From Hallerella sp963656065 (GTDB lineage: Bacteria; Fibrobacterota; Fibrobacteria; Fibrobacterales; Fibrobacteraceae): a stretch of 64,000 nucleotides of DNA. How positions within the stretch are numbered: the first letter of the stretch is position 1; each line of letters opens with the position of its first letter. The DNA lies in the NCBI GenBank assembly GCA_963656065.1, contig CAVKGV010000001.1:1-64000 (forward strand), read 5' to 3'. The notes under the pieces were generated by a model, which did no database searches, had not been told where the DNA came from, and saw nothing but the letters and a program-made list of their open reading frames with translations. Below, piece by piece: positions 24,601 through 34,070 of this stretch. The position numbers and the translations under genes were made by a program.

Positions 24601-27600
24601 TTACCTCGAAATGACAAGTTTCTGTTTCTTGCGGAAAGTCTTGGCGGGCATCCCTTCTGCGGCGGGAACCTTTGACACCACGATGTAGTGGTAAAGCCCG
24701 TTGGCGAGCTTTCTGCCGTAAAAATCCCTGCCGTCCCACGTTGTCACGCCGGAGACCGCGTTCGGAATGCGTTGGACCATCCGACCGTTCTGGTTATAGA
24801 TAAAGATGGTGACATTTGCGGAACGTCCCACAGCCAAATCCTTGAAGTAGAAAGTCGCCCCTTTTCGCTTCATCGGGTTCGGAACGGTAAAAACATCCGA
24901 AAGACCTTCGACGAGACCGTCCGTGATGCGAACCTTGACTGTCCTTGCCGCCGTGTTCCCGATGATGTCCTGGGCGGAAACCTTGAACGTGTAAGTGCCC
25001 GCCGGGTACCGGCTTTCGCCAAAAGTCATGCGGGCAACGGCTTTCTTGCTCGACTGTTCCAAGTAGGGATACGGATGGAACGGAGACGCGGAGACGGTTT
25101 CGCCCGAAACCTCGAAGGAAATCCCCTCGTCCGCCTCTTCCCGGAAATCAATCGCCGTGGAATCCGACACGGTCACTTGCAGACAGGCCGGGGACGCAAG
25201 CGTAACCGTTTCCCCTTCCGAAAAAGAAGTTCCCGACGACGGCGAAAGGCAGCTCTGGATCCGGATGTCCGGCGGAAGCGAATCGTTCCGGATGATGGAA
25301 TCCGCATAAGGAGACGTTCCGGAAATCGAAATGCCCGAAACAAGGGTGCGTCCCACGGAGCTGTTCGTATTTCCGCTGGCCCAAAGGCGTATCTCCGCAG
25401 CCGTATCCCCGAAAGCGATTTTCCGCGGCGTGATAAAGCTGACCGAGAATTTCCCGTCCCGGATATCCACGTCCTCGCTGAAAATTTGCGCCCCGTCATA
25501 GAGGACCGCGACCGAATCGTCCCTCGCCGGCGCTTCGCTCAGCTTTTTCTCGTAGCTCTGTTCCAAAATCGACAGGTGGAGAGTCCCACTGGAAATCCCC
25601 GAGACCGAACCGGAAAGTTCCATACTGTCTAGTGCGCGAATCGTATCGACTTTCTGGTCGAGCTTTACGGAAAGCTCCGCGACAGGCATCTGGACGACAG
25701 GTTCCCCCAGCAAAGCGTAACGTTCGTTGTTCTCCCGCTGGCTTTTCCCCTGCAGAAGCGTCGCGTTTTTCGATAGCCGGTAAGCCTCCCCCAGGGTCCC
25801 TCCCGAAGGGAACAGGGCGTTCTGGATAAAGGACTTGGCGAAGACCCGGTTGTAGGAACTAAACGATTCGCGGGTCGCTCCGATCGAGGCTATCGCTCCG
25901 CGGCGGGAAGCCTGGATGAACGTTTCGGAAAGCGACGTCTCGTCGCCCTTGTCAAAGCGTCCCACGGTACACGAAAACGATCCGAGGATGGTGTAGCGGG
26001 ATTCGTTGGAGAGGCTCGACACGTAGGACGGTTTCATCAGCCCTTCGAAGGCCCAGTCCGAAATCGAGCCGTGCCCGAAGTAGATGGTGAAAAGAGCCCC
26101 CTGGTTGATGCGGTTGATAAGATCCGTCGCCGCCGAAAGTTTCTGCCCCGAAGCGTCCGCCGTATAATCCAGCAAATAGATTTTCTTGATGTCCAGACGG
26201 AAGCCTTCGCTTTCCGACTTGACGAGAAGCGACCGGGCGAGATCTTCAATCGAAGCCGTATGTTCGATTAAGTCGGGAGCAAAACCCGTCCAGGCGTCGT
26301 CCGCAGAAACTATCAGGGAATTTCTCCAGGAAGAATTGTCGGCAACCTTTGTGGCTTCATGCTCTTCGATTTTCGCATTGTAAGCATTAAAATCGGCAAC
26401 GCTTGCAAGCGGCAAGCGCCCGACATTCAAATCCAAATCGTATCCGCCGCGCAACACCTGTTCCCCGGAATCGAGGACGGCAAAGAAATCCTCCACGACC
26501 GCATTTTCCTTTTCAAACGGCGGAAGCCAGTTCGTCTTGTAACCCGAATGGAAGCCGCGGTAGTCAAAGTTTCCGTTTCCGGCAAGAACAGCCGCAACAA
26601 GGTTCGGGGATACGCTCCGGGCATAAGCAAGGTAGTTTCGAATTGCGACGGGATCCTTCGCCCCTCCGGAATAGGCCCGGTAAATGTCTTCGGCGAGAAC
26701 GACCGCTGTCCGGTAGCTTTTGAAAGCCTTGCCTTCGGAGCGGAAACGTCCGAGTTCCACGGCCGGGACCTGGAACGCTTCCGGGGCGATGATCAGGTAT
26801 TCGGTCTTTGACGAAATCCGGGCGATGTCTTCCAGTACGCCGTCGATTTTCGCAGGAACCGCCTCGATTTCCGCGGGTTTCCGGACGGCGTTGGAATTGT
26901 ACACAAGGTAACGAACGTCTTCTGCGGCGGAAACACTGTCGTAAAAGAATCCGTTTTTTACGGGAAGAAGCCCGACCGGTCGGAAATTCCTGAATTTCAA
27001 GACCCGGACATCGGACGAAGCGGAAAAAGGGACCTTGATATACCCGCTCCGCTTTCCCGGAAGAATCCATTCCGCGGTGTCGTTTTCAATCGCAGGATTC
27101 CAGGCGTAGGCAAGCGAGAATCCGTCAAAGCGCTCGAAGTGCATTCCGTTCGGAAGCATCCGGAGCGAGTAGGAATTTCCCGAAGACTTTAACGCGGACG
27201 TTTCAAATTCGAAGTTTCCCCCCGGCAGAAGCCTCCGGTAATCCGCGGACAAGTAGCGTTCCCCGTTGGCGTTGAATATGAAACGGATATCCTTCATCCG
27301 GACGGCATATCCCGAGTCGGAAAGGTTTGATGCGGATTGTTTCGAACCGTCTGCCATCGTCGAAGAATAAACAGACCGGTGCGGAAAATACGAGACGGAA
27401 ATAAAACTTTTTCCGTCAGCCAGCCAATGCGGAAGAGTCGCGTTTCGCGAAGAAAAAAGGCTCGATGTCGAAATTTCGAGAGAATCGGTCGGGGAACCCC
27501 AGAACCAGAACCATTCCTTGCCCGTCGCCTCCTCCCAGCCGCCTTCGTTACCAAAATACGTGTCCCGCAAAAAGGCGTCCTTTTCCGTCCGGACATAGCG

Positions 27601-28683
27601 CATGACGGAAATCTCCGCGCCCGAGTTGGCTTGCGAAATTTCCGAAAGCCGCAAACCGGAACCGCTCGAAGCCCATCCCAGCTGGAAATACTGGTAAAAG
27701 CTGTAAGGGGAAGAGGAATAGTAATACTCCATGCCGTCACCGGAAAGAGACGGATCTTCGAGGTCGATGCGTTTCCAGAGCGAGGTTCCGTAGCCCGCAA
27801 AAAAAATCGTGTCCCCGTCATCGAACGTTCCGTCTGCCGTCGAGGAATTTGGGCTGTGGTCCCGAATTTCGATGGGAATTTCAAAAATCCGATTCGGCAA
27901 AATGTCCGAAGAAGTCCAAATGACATCGGGCATCGTATCCTGCGGTGCGCCGTACAGCCGGAGCTTTTCTATCGGGATTCCCTCGCAATCCGAAGCCCGC
28001 GCCACTTCCCGGCAGGCGGCATAGATTTGGCGATATGTCACTGCGTAAAGGCCGTCTTCCGCCGTACTCCCGTTTTCCCTGTCGCCCACCAAAATCCGGG
28101 CAAGCCAGTTAACTTCGGCGGCATCCGAACCTGCGCTTTTGCGAAGCGCCCTGGGCTTTTGGTTCTTCGTTCCAAACGAAGCGGCCCCCTGGGGATTCCG
28201 GACGTTGGAAAGCAGGCGGTTTCCCGGGCGGAAATTTTCCGGATTGCCCGAGAACGTTACCGCAACCTGGAAATTTTCCCGCACAAGGACGGATGTTCCC
28301 GAACCGCGGACGAGCGGAACCAGGACATCGACCACCCAGACTCCGTCCCAGAGCTTTGGAGAGGACACTTCCACGGAGGCGTTTTTAAGCGAATCCGCGG
28401 CGCACCAGCGCAAAGGAAATTTCGTCGAGACGGAATCCTTGACATAGACAGAAGGCTTTGCATTTGCAGGGACCGCGATGCGATACACGCGGTAGGGCGT
28501 CCCGGAATTTTCCTTGTAAATGGCGTTTTCCGGGAGAAGCCGGAAATCCCCGTCGGCACAGGACACCGGCGAAATTCCAGAAACTCCATCCCTGAAGACG
28601 AAACGCGACCTGGAATCTTCGACGATTTCGAACGCCGAAAGGAACGCCACCCAGAGCAGAACGCAAAAAACGCCCAGACGCAC
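24601..28683 (-). CDS. porU: Type IX secretion sortase PorU-like, peptidase C25 family
   Basis: 1360 residues with a GTG start and signal peptide (MRLGVFCVLLWVAFLSA). The gingipain-like C25 domain occupies about 640-1010: YLIIAPEAF, GGYDLDLNVGRLP, IYFGHGS with His871 and LGSFSCTVGRFD with Cys905 form the catalytic pair. Large N-terminal beta domains precede it, and the C-terminus (FTVPNPMKRKG ... YNQNGRMVQRI ... LANGLYHY) is an Ig-like sorting-type domain. PorU cleaves the C-terminal signal of type IX cargo at the cell surface and attaches cargo to the envelope. The window also holds a candidate substrate (56842-59226) and a PorV/Q-like barrel. A general C25 surface protease is the alternative. 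Confidence 0.85.
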   Translation of the reverse strand: MRLGVFCVLLWVAFLSAFEIVEDSRSRFVFRDGVSGISPVSCADGDFRLLPENAIYKENSGTPYRVYRIAVPANAKPSVYVKDSVSTKFPLRWCAADSLKNASVEVSSPKLWDGVWVVDVLVPLVRGSGTSVLVRENFQVAVTFSGNPENFRPGNRLLSNVRNPQGAASFGTKNQKPRALRKSAGSDAAEVNWLARILVGDRENGSTAEDGLYAVTYRQIYAACREVARASDCEGIPIEKLRLYGAPQDTMPDVIWTSSDILPNRIFEIPIEIRDHSPNSSTADGTFDDGDTIFFAGYGTSLWKRIDLEDPSLSGDGMEYYYSSSPYSFYQYFQLGWASSGSGLRLSEISQANSGAEISVMRYVRTEKDAFLRDTYFGNEGGWEEATGKEWFWFWGSPTDSLEISTSSLFSSRNATLPHWLADGKSFISVSYFPHRSVYSSTMADGSKQSASNLSDSGYAVRMKDIRFIFNANGERYLSADYRRLLPGGNFEFETSALKSSGNSYSLRMLPNGMHFERFDGFSLAYAWNPAIENDTAEWILPGKRSGYIKVPFSASSDVRVLKFRNFRPVGLLPVKNGFFYDSVSAAEDVRYLVYNSNAVRKPAEIEAVPAKIDGVLEDIARISSKTEYLIIAPEAFQVPAVELGRFRSEGKAFKSYRTAVVLAEDIYRAYSGGAKDPVAIRNYLAYARSVSPNLVAAVLAGNGNFDYRGFHSGYKTNWLPPFEKENAVVEDFFAVLDSGEQVLRGGYDLDLNVGRLPLASVADFNAYNAKIEEHEATKVADNSSWRNSLIVSADDAWTGFAPDLIEHTASIEDLARSLLVKSESEGFRLDIKKIYLLDYTADASGQKLSAATDLINRINQGALFTIYFGHGSISDWAFEGLMKPSYVSSLSNESRYTILGSFSCTVGRFDKGDETSLSETFIQASRRGAIASIGATRESFSSYNRVFAKSFIQNALFPSGGTLGEAYRLSKNATLLQGKSQRENNERYALLGEPVVQMPVAELSVKLDQKVDTIRALDSMELSGSVSGISSGTLHLSILEQSYEKKLSEAPARDDSVAVLYDGAQIFSEDVDIRDGKFSVSFITPRKIAFGDTAAEIRLWASGNTNSSVGRTLVSGISISGTSPYADSIIRNDSLPPDIRIQSCLSPSSGTSFSEGETVTLASPACLQVTVSDSTAIDFREEADEGISFEVSGETVSASPFHPYPYLEQSSKKAVARMTFGESRYPAGTYTFKVSAQDIIGNTAARTVKVRITDGLVEGLSDVFTVPNPMKRKGATFYFKDLAVGRSANVTIFIYNQNGRMVQRIPNAVSGVTTWDGRDFYGRKLANGLYHYIVVSKVPAAEGMPAKTFRKKQKLVISR

Positions 28684-28686
28684 CGG

Positions 28687-30069
28687 CTAACGCCCTCCGA
28701 CTAAAATGGAATCCACCTTGATGGTCGGCTGTCCGACCGTTACCGGCACATATCCGGAAGCGGCACCGCAGACTCCGGCGGACAGGGAAAAGTCTTCGCC
28801 GACCATGGAAATTTCCCGGAGAATCTGGTCGCCCTTCCCGATAAGAGTCGCTCCGCGCACAGGCCTTCCGATTTTTCCGTGTTCGATTTCATAGCCTTCT
28901 TCTACCGCGAAGTTGAACTCCCCCGTCGCCGGATTCACGGAACCGCCCGCCATCTTGGATGCGTAAAGCCCGTGTTCCACGCTGCGAATCATCGAATCGA
29001 AGGAATCCTTTCCCGGAGCGATAAATGTATTGCGCATGCGGCTGACCGGAGCGTATTTGTAGGATTCGCGTCTTCCGCTGCCCGTCCGCTCGACACCCGT
29101 TTCCTTCGCCCCGACCAGATCCGACATGTAGCTTTTGAGAACACCGTTTTCGATTAGAACGGTCCTTTTCGCAGGCATTCCCTCGTCATCGACGGCGATG
29201 CTTCCCCAGGACCCGGGAATCGTTCCGTCGTCTATCGCCGTGAGGCACGGTTTCGCAACGACTTCTCCGAGCTTTCCGACAAAGGGACTTGCATTATGGC
29301 GGATGGCTTCGGTTTCTAGCGGATGGCCGACCGCCTCGTGAAAAATGACGCCTCCGAATCCGGGACCCATCACGACAGGCATCACGCCGCCCGCGATATG
29401 CCCCGCTTCGAGCATCCGGAGGGAACGTTCGGCAGCCATCTCGGCTAAAAGCGGGGCGTTGAACTTTTCCAGCGATTCGTAGCCGGCAAGCGCACCGGGA
29501 GCTTCCCGCGAAACGATCTTTTCCTTTCCCTCGCCGGCGGTCACGTTGATGCCGAGCCGCGTATGCACCCGGAAATCGCTCACGTTCACGCCGCTCGAAC
29601 TGATGATGTTTATGTGCGAAAGCGTATCGGAAATGCTGACCGCGACCTGGCAGACTTTTTCGGAAACCCGACGCGCGCTCCTGTCCGCTGCATGCAGGAA
29701 ATCCAGCTTGTAAGCGTTTCCCAAAAGCCCCGGATCCTTAAAATCCGGGTAGCTGTTTCCAAATCGGTGCGGATTCGGATTGAATTCCAGAGCCTTCGCC
29801 GATGCGGAACTTCCCCGTCCGAAAGCGAGCGTTTTCACCATGTTCAAAAGGGCGTCCTTGCTTTCGTCGCTCGTAAAGGCGTAGAGGACTTCCGAACCGA
29901 ACAAAAGGCGTACGCCGATTCCAAATTCCGTTCCGGCGGAAGCTGTTTCGACAAGGCTGTCCTTGAGGGAAAGCGTCGAAGAGCGAGTTTCCTCTTCAAA
30001 GATTTCTACATAATCCGCCCCGAAACCGGTTCCCGCTTCCAGAATGGCTTCCGCGATGTCACGGTTCAT
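28687..30069 (-). CDS. tldD: Metalloprotease TldD
   Basis: 460 residues. TldD/PmbA family motif GGVIFHEAVGHPLETEA provides the HExxxH zinc site (His244, His249), and SVNPATGEFNFAVEEGYEIE and the terminal CGAASGYVPVTVGQPTIKV blocks are typical of TldD. TldD with TldE degrades unfolded or modified peptides in the cytoplasm; no tldE/pmbA partner is seen in the window. The ATG overlaps the hisF stop by 4 bp and the stop is 3 bp from the porU GTG, so it is embedded in the operon. Confidence 0.92.
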   Translation of the reverse strand: MNRDIAEAILEAGTGFGADYVEIFEEETRSSTLSLKDSLVETASAGTEFGIGVRLLFGSEVLYAFTSDESKDALLNMVKTLAFGRGSSASAKALEFNPNPHRFGNSYPDFKDPGLLGNAYKLDFLHAADRSARRVSEKVCQVAVSISDTLSHINIISSSGVNVSDFRVHTRLGINVTAGEGKEKIVSREAPGALAGYESLEKFNAPLLAEMAAERSLRMLEAGHIAGGVMPVVMGPGFGGVIFHEAVGHPLETEAIRHNASPFVGKLGEVVAKPCLTAIDDGTIPGSWGSIAVDDEGMPAKRTVLIENGVLKSYMSDLVGAKETGVERTGSGRRESYKYAPVSRMRNTFIAPGKDSFDSMIRSVEHGLYASKMAGGSVNPATGEFNFAVEEGYEIEHGKIGRPVRGATLIGKGDQILREISMVGEDFSLSAGVCGAASGYVPVTVGQPTIKVDSILVGGR

Positions 30070-30851
30070 AGGCTCTCCGATTTTCTGACGGGAATTTTTG
30101 ACGCTTCCATCGCCCGCTTGATGTCCCCGATCGAATAGGTGCCGAAGTGCACCATGCTTGCGACAAGAGCCGCGTCCGCCGCCGTCTTTTCGAATAGTTC
30201 GACGATGTGCGAAGGCTTTCCCGCTCCCCCCGAAGCAATGACCGGAATGCCGACCGCTCGCGCGACCTTGTCCGTAATTTCCAGCTCATAGCCGTTCCGT
30301 ACACCGTCCGTGTCCATCGCGTTCAGGCAGATTTCCCCGGCACCGAGATACTCCGCCTTTTTCGCCCACTCGACGGCATCGATCCCCGTCGCGGCCCGGC
30401 CTCCCTTGATGTAGATTTCATAGCCCGAAGGCGTCTTGTCCGAAACGCCGACGCGCTTCGCGTCCATCCCGAGAACGATGCATTGGTTTCCGAAAGCCTT
30501 CGCCCCCTCTTCGATGATTTCGGGATGCAGGACCGCGAGACTGTTCACGCTGACCTTTTCCGCTCCGGCCAAAAGGACCCGATGCATATCGTCAAGGCTG
30601 CGGATACCGCCTCCGACGGAAAACGGGATAAAGACGTTCTTTGCGATATCCTTCACCATTTCCAGGTCGCACGGACGGTTTTCCGCGCTGGCCGTAATGT
30701 CATAGAATACAAGCTCATCGACGCCTTCCGCACTGTACTTCGCCCCGAGCTCCACGGGGTCTCCGACATCGACGTTTCCCTTGAAGCGGACACCTTTTGT
30801 CACCTTGCGGTCCCGGACATCCAGGCAGATAATCAGACGCTTTGTCAGCAT
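30066..30851 (-). CDS. hisF: Imidazole glycerol phosphate synthase, cyclase subunit HisF
   Basis: 261 residues, a TIM barrel with RLIICLDVRDRKVTKGVRF (catalytic Asp), LVFYDITAS, FSVGGGIRS, GMDAKR, GGRAATGIDAVEWAK, AMDTDGVRNGYEL (second catalytic Asp) and VIASGGAGKPSH. It joins HisH-supplied ammonia with PRFAR to give imidazole glycerol phosphate and AICAR in histidine synthesis. ATG 30851 has GGAG six bases upstream and is preferred over the ATG at 30863. It overlaps hisH by 7 bp, as expected for subunits made together. Confidence 0.97.
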   Translation of the reverse strand: MLTKRLIICLDVRDRKVTKGVRFKGNVDVGDPVELGAKYSAEGVDELVFYDITASAENRPCDLEMVKDIAKNVFIPFSVGGGIRSLDDMHRVLLAGAEKVSVNSLAVLHPEIIEEGAKAFGNQCIVLGMDAKRVGVSDKTPSGYEIYIKGGRAATGIDAVEWAKKAEYLGAGEICLNAMDTDGVRNGYELEITDKVARAVGIPVIASGGAGKPSHIVELFEKTAADAALVASMVHFGTYSIGDIKRAMEASKIPVRKSESL

Positions 30852-31471
30852 ACGCCGCTCCATGTGCTAAAGTTTTTCAAGGCGCGAAGCCCGACGTCCC
30901 CGCTTTTTTCGAGGTGGAACTGCGTCGCGACAAGGTTTTCCCGGCAAATCGCCGACACGAAACTTTGCGAACCGAAAGTCGTCCGGGCAAGGGAATTTTC
31001 CGCGGCAATCGAATCGGGATGATAGGAATGCACGAAGTAGAAGTCGCTTCCATCCGGGATGCCTTCAAACAGCGGATGCTCTCTAAGAAAATTCACCTGG
31101 TTCCATCCCATTTGCGGAATTTTGATGCCCGGTTCTTCCCGAAAGCGGACCGCTTTACCGTCGATAAGCCCGAGACACTGGACTCCGCCGTTTTCCTCGC
31201 TCGACTGCAGGACGATTTGACATCCGATGCAAATTCCGAGGACGGGGCGTTTCCTTTCGACAACCCGGAGAATGGCCTTCCCGATTCCCGATTTTTCGAG
31301 TGTCTCCATTGCGGAGCGGGCTGCTCCGACTCCCGGAAAGACGAGACGGTCCGCTTCGGCGATTTCCGACGGATCGCTCGAAGCCTTGACGGAAATTCCC
31401 AGATGCCCGAAGGCGTTCAGGACCGAGGTCAGGTTTCCCGCATGATAGTCAACAACGATAAAGCGTTCCAT
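30845..31471 (-). CDS. hisH: Imidazole glycerol phosphate synthase, glutamine amidotransferase subunit HisH
   Basis: 208 residues of a class I glutamine amidotransferase: VVDYHAGNLTSVLNA at the N-terminus, FPGVGAARSAM, the nucleophile Cys81 in LGICIGCQ, and ATQFHLEKSG with His and Glu of the triad. The usual FHPEKSG has Leu in place of Pro here. It supplies ammonia to HisF. It follows the fumarase stop by 14 bp with only a weak ribosome site. The rest of the his pathway is not in the window, so these two genes are detached from any larger his operon. Confidence 0.97.
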   Translation of the reverse strand: MERFIVVDYHAGNLTSVLNAFGHLGISVKASSDPSEIAEADRLVFPGVGAARSAMETLEKSGIGKAILRVVERKRPVLGICIGCQIVLQSSEENGGVQCLGLIDGKAVRFREEPGIKIPQMGWNQVNFLREHPLFEGIPDGSDFYFVHSYHPDSIAAENSLARTTFGSQSFVSAICRENLVATQFHLEKSGDVGLRALKNFSTWSGVC

Positions 31472-31485
31472 ATTTTTTCTTGAAA

Positions 31486-33123
31486 TTAAATGAGACCTTC
31501 GAAGAAGTTGTTTCCCTTGTCATCGACCAGGATGAAAGCCGGAAAATCCTTGATGGTGATTTTGCGGACCGCTTCCATCCCGAGTTCCGGGAATGCGACG
31601 ATATCGTTCGAGAGGATGTTCTGTTCCGCGAGAATCGCCGCCGGACCGCCGATCGAGCCGAGGAAGAATCCGCCGTACTTTTTACAGGCTTCCGTCACCT
31701 GCTCGGAGCGGTTCCCCTTCGCGACCATGATCATCGAGGCTCCCTTGGACTGGAAACGCATCACGTAAGGATCCATACGGTTTGCGGTCGTCGGGCCGAA
31801 ACTTCCCGTGGGCATTCCTTCCGGCGTCTTTGCCGGACCCGCATAGTAAATCGGATGGTCGGAAACCGCCTTGATGACCGTCTTTTCAATGTCGGAAAGT
31901 TCCTCGCCGCGTTCCTGCTTGTCAAAGATTTCTGCTATCTTCGCATGCGCCATGTCTCTTGCAACAATCATCGTCCCGCGGAGATTCAGGCGTGTCTTCA
32001 CCGGATACTTCGAAAGCTCGGCGAGAACATCCTGCATCGGGCGGTCAAGGTCGATTTCGACCGGCGGAGCCATCTTCACCACGTTCCCTTCCGGGATATA
32101 CTTTTCCGGATGATGTTCCATCTTTTCGAGCCAAAGGCCCTTTTCGTCAATCTTCGCCTTGATGTTTCTGTCCGCCGAGCACGAAACGCCGATAGAAACC
32201 GGGCAGCTCGCCGCATGTCTCGGGCAGCGGATCACGCGGACATCGTGCACGAAGTATTTTCCGCCGAACTGCGCCCCGATTCCCGTCTTCTGGCAGATGT
32301 GCAAGACCTTTTCTTCCATTTCGAGATCGCGGAACATCCGACCGCCCTCGCTACCCGAAGTCGGAAGATCGTCTAGGTAGCCGCAGCTTGCAAGCTTTAC
32401 CGTGTGCGTATTCATTTCGGCAGACGTTCCGCCGATGACAATCGCGAGATGATACGGAGGGCACGCCGCCGTACCGAGCGTCTTGACTTTCTCGGCGATG
32501 AACTTTTCTAAGGACTTCGGGTTGAGGAGCGCTTTCGTCATCGGCCAGTAGTAAGTCTTGTTTGCGGAACCGCCACCCTTCGCCACGAAGAGGAACTTCA
32601 TCTCCGCGCCTTCCTCGGCGTGGATGTCGATCTGGGCCGGAAGATTGCAGGCCGTATTTTTTTCCTCATACATGGAAAGCGGGGCTATTTGGCTGTAACG
32701 CAGATTTTTCGTCGTATAGGCGTTGTAGATGCCTTCCGAAATCGCTTCAAAATCATCCGAACCTGTCCAGACCTGCTGCCCTTTGTGAACGACGGCAATT
32801 GCCGTTCCCGTGTCCTGGCAGAACGGGAGAATCCCCTTGGAGGCGACGACCGCATTCTTTAGAAGCGTAAGCGCGACGAACTTGTCGTTGTCGCTAGCTT
32901 CGGGATCCTGGAGAATTTTCGCGACTTTCGCCGTGTGGGCCGGACGCAGGCGGAAACTGACTTCTTCGAAAGCGGACTGGGCGATTTTCGTCAAAGCCGC
33001 CTTGGAGACCTTGAGAATTTTATTCCCTTCGAATTCCGCGACGGAAACGCCTTCCGTGCCAAGATTCACGTATTCCGTTTTGTCGCCGCAGTGCTGGACC
33101 ATCGGTTCGTAATGAAATGCCAT
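31486..33123 (-). CDS. fumA: Fumarate hydratase, class I (iron-sulfur)
   Basis: 545 residues, the single-chain class I fumarase length. The three cluster cysteines appear in LPFCQDTGTA (Cys102), GTAACPPYHLA and IGVSCSADRN, and the C-terminal region has PVKTRLNLRGTMIVARD, AGPAKTPEGMPTGSFGPTTA and MIMVAKGNRS. It interconverts fumarate and malate, in keeping with succinate production through the reductive branch; the 4Fe-4S form is oxygen-sensitive and suits an anaerobe. It heads the operon; AGAGGC sits before the ATG. An Enterobacteriaceae fumA/fumB distinction is not meaningful here. Confidence 0.94.
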   Translation of the reverse strand: MAFHYEPMVQHCGDKTEYVNLGTEGVSVAEFEGNKILKVSKAALTKIAQSAFEEVSFRLRPAHTAKVAKILQDPEASDNDKFVALTLLKNAVVASKGILPFCQDTGTAIAVVHKGQQVWTGSDDFEAISEGIYNAYTTKNLRYSQIAPLSMYEEKNTACNLPAQIDIHAEEGAEMKFLFVAKGGGSANKTYYWPMTKALLNPKSLEKFIAEKVKTLGTAACPPYHLAIVIGGTSAEMNTHTVKLASCGYLDDLPTSGSEGGRMFRDLEMEEKVLHICQKTGIGAQFGGKYFVHDVRVIRCPRHAASCPVSIGVSCSADRNIKAKIDEKGLWLEKMEHHPEKYIPEGNVVKMAPPVEIDLDRPMQDVLAELSKYPVKTRLNLRGTMIVARDMAHAKIAEIFDKQERGEELSDIEKTVIKAVSDHPIYYAGPAKTPEGMPTGSFGPTTANRMDPYVMRFQSKGASMIMVAKGNRSEQVTEACKKYGGFFLGSIGGPAAILAEQNILSNDIVAFPELGMEAVRKITIKDFPAFILVDDKGNNFFEGLI

Positions 33124-33273
33124 AGAAGCCTCTTTTTTTGAAATGATTCGCCTAGAAAATAGAATTTTCGCGCTTTTCTGAAAATCCTTTTACCACAATT
33201 CGGCAACAAGAGTTATTTTTCTAATGAAATCGGCAGGCCTTTCTGCCATGGATTTTTTCAACAAGGATGAACA

Positions 33274-33927
33274 ATGAAACTCACGAAGACTCTTTTTTCA
33301 GCACTTCTGCTTGCATCGTTTGCTTTTGCAGCCGATGAAGCAAAGCCGGTTCCCGCAGCAGACACGGCAAAAACCGTCGCCACGGAAACTCCCGCCGAAG
33401 TTGCCAAAGTGGATTCAGCAAAGACCGAACCTGCCAAGGCTAATGCCGTAGTCCCGGACACGACCGCAAAAGCCGCCGAACAGGCCGCTCCCGCTCCTTC
33501 TGACACGGTAAAAACCGATTCCGCAAAGACTGAGACAAACGCTCCCGTGGATTCCGCAAAAACTGTCTCCGCCGATTCCGCAAAAACAGATACGGCAAAG
33601 GTCGCCGAACCGGTTGTCGCCGATTCCGTAGCCACAGCCCAGGCAGATTCCGCAAAGGCGGATACTTCCGAAGTTCTCGAAGCAAAAGCGGTTCCGGCAG
33701 ACACGGCAAAAGTGGACTCCGTTGCGGCTGCGCCTGTAGATTCCATGGCGACGGTCCAGGCGGATTCCGCAAAGACGGAAACAGCCGAAGCGCAGCCTGC
33801 GCCTGAAGAGAAAAGCGAAGCGCGCACCGCCGGCCAGACCATCATGGAAAACCCGCTTGAATTCATCATCGTAAGCGCGGCGTTTATCGCAAGCGTACTT
33901 GTCATCATCTTCACCGGCAAGGACTGA
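33274..33927 (+). CDS. Secreted/membrane protein of DSAKT-type low-complexity repeats
   Basis: 217 residues: signal peptide (MKLTKTLFSALLLASFAFA), then about 160 residues composed almost entirely of Ala, Asp, Ser, Lys, Thr, Val, Glu and Pro with recurrent DSAKT (six copies) and DTAK (three copies), and a C-terminal hydrophobic segment FIIVSAAFIASVLVIIF ending in TGKD. No Cys, Trp or Tyr in the repeat part. It is predicted to be a tail-anchored, extended, charged periplasmic rod or spacer. AAGGATG and further AAGG sites precede the ATG. No family recognised; comparison with TonB-like or envelope-spanning linkers is only by character. Confidence 0.8.
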   Translation: MKLTKTLFSALLLASFAFAADEAKPVPAADTAKTVATETPAEVAKVDSAKTEPAKANAVVPDTTAKAAEQAAPAPSDTVKTDSAKTETNAPVDSAKTVSADSAKTDTAKVAEPVVADSVATAQADSAKADTSEVLEAKAVPADTAKVDSVAAAPVDSMATVQADSAKTETAEAQPAPEEKSEARTAGQTIMENPLEFIIVSAAFIASVLVIIFTGKD

Positions 33928-33951
33928 TTTCAGAAATCAAAAGCCTTTTCG

Positions 33952-33983
33952 AAAAAGTCTCTCCTTTGCGGAGAGGCTTTTTT
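33952..33983 (+). terminator. Bidirectional terminator after the repeat-protein gene
   Basis: AAAAAGTCTCTCC, loop TTTGC, then GGAGAGGCTTTTTT: a strong stem with A and T tracts on both sides, so it can stop transcription from either strand. Confidence 0.85.
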
Positions 33984-34011
33984 ATTTCCCTGGTTTCGGT
34001 GCGCAAAAAGA

Positions 34012-34041
34012 AGCCACGAAAATCCATTGACTTTCGCGGCT
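34012..34041 (-). terminator. Terminator of the rpsO-pnp operon
   Basis: AGCCACGAAA pairs with TTTCGCGGCT (one A/C mismatch) around a 10-base loop; on the minus strand it is followed by TTCTTTTT. It lies about 30 bp past the pnp stop. Confidence 0.65.
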
Positions 34042-34070
34042 CTTGATTTTTGATCTCTTGTCAGTTCGCG

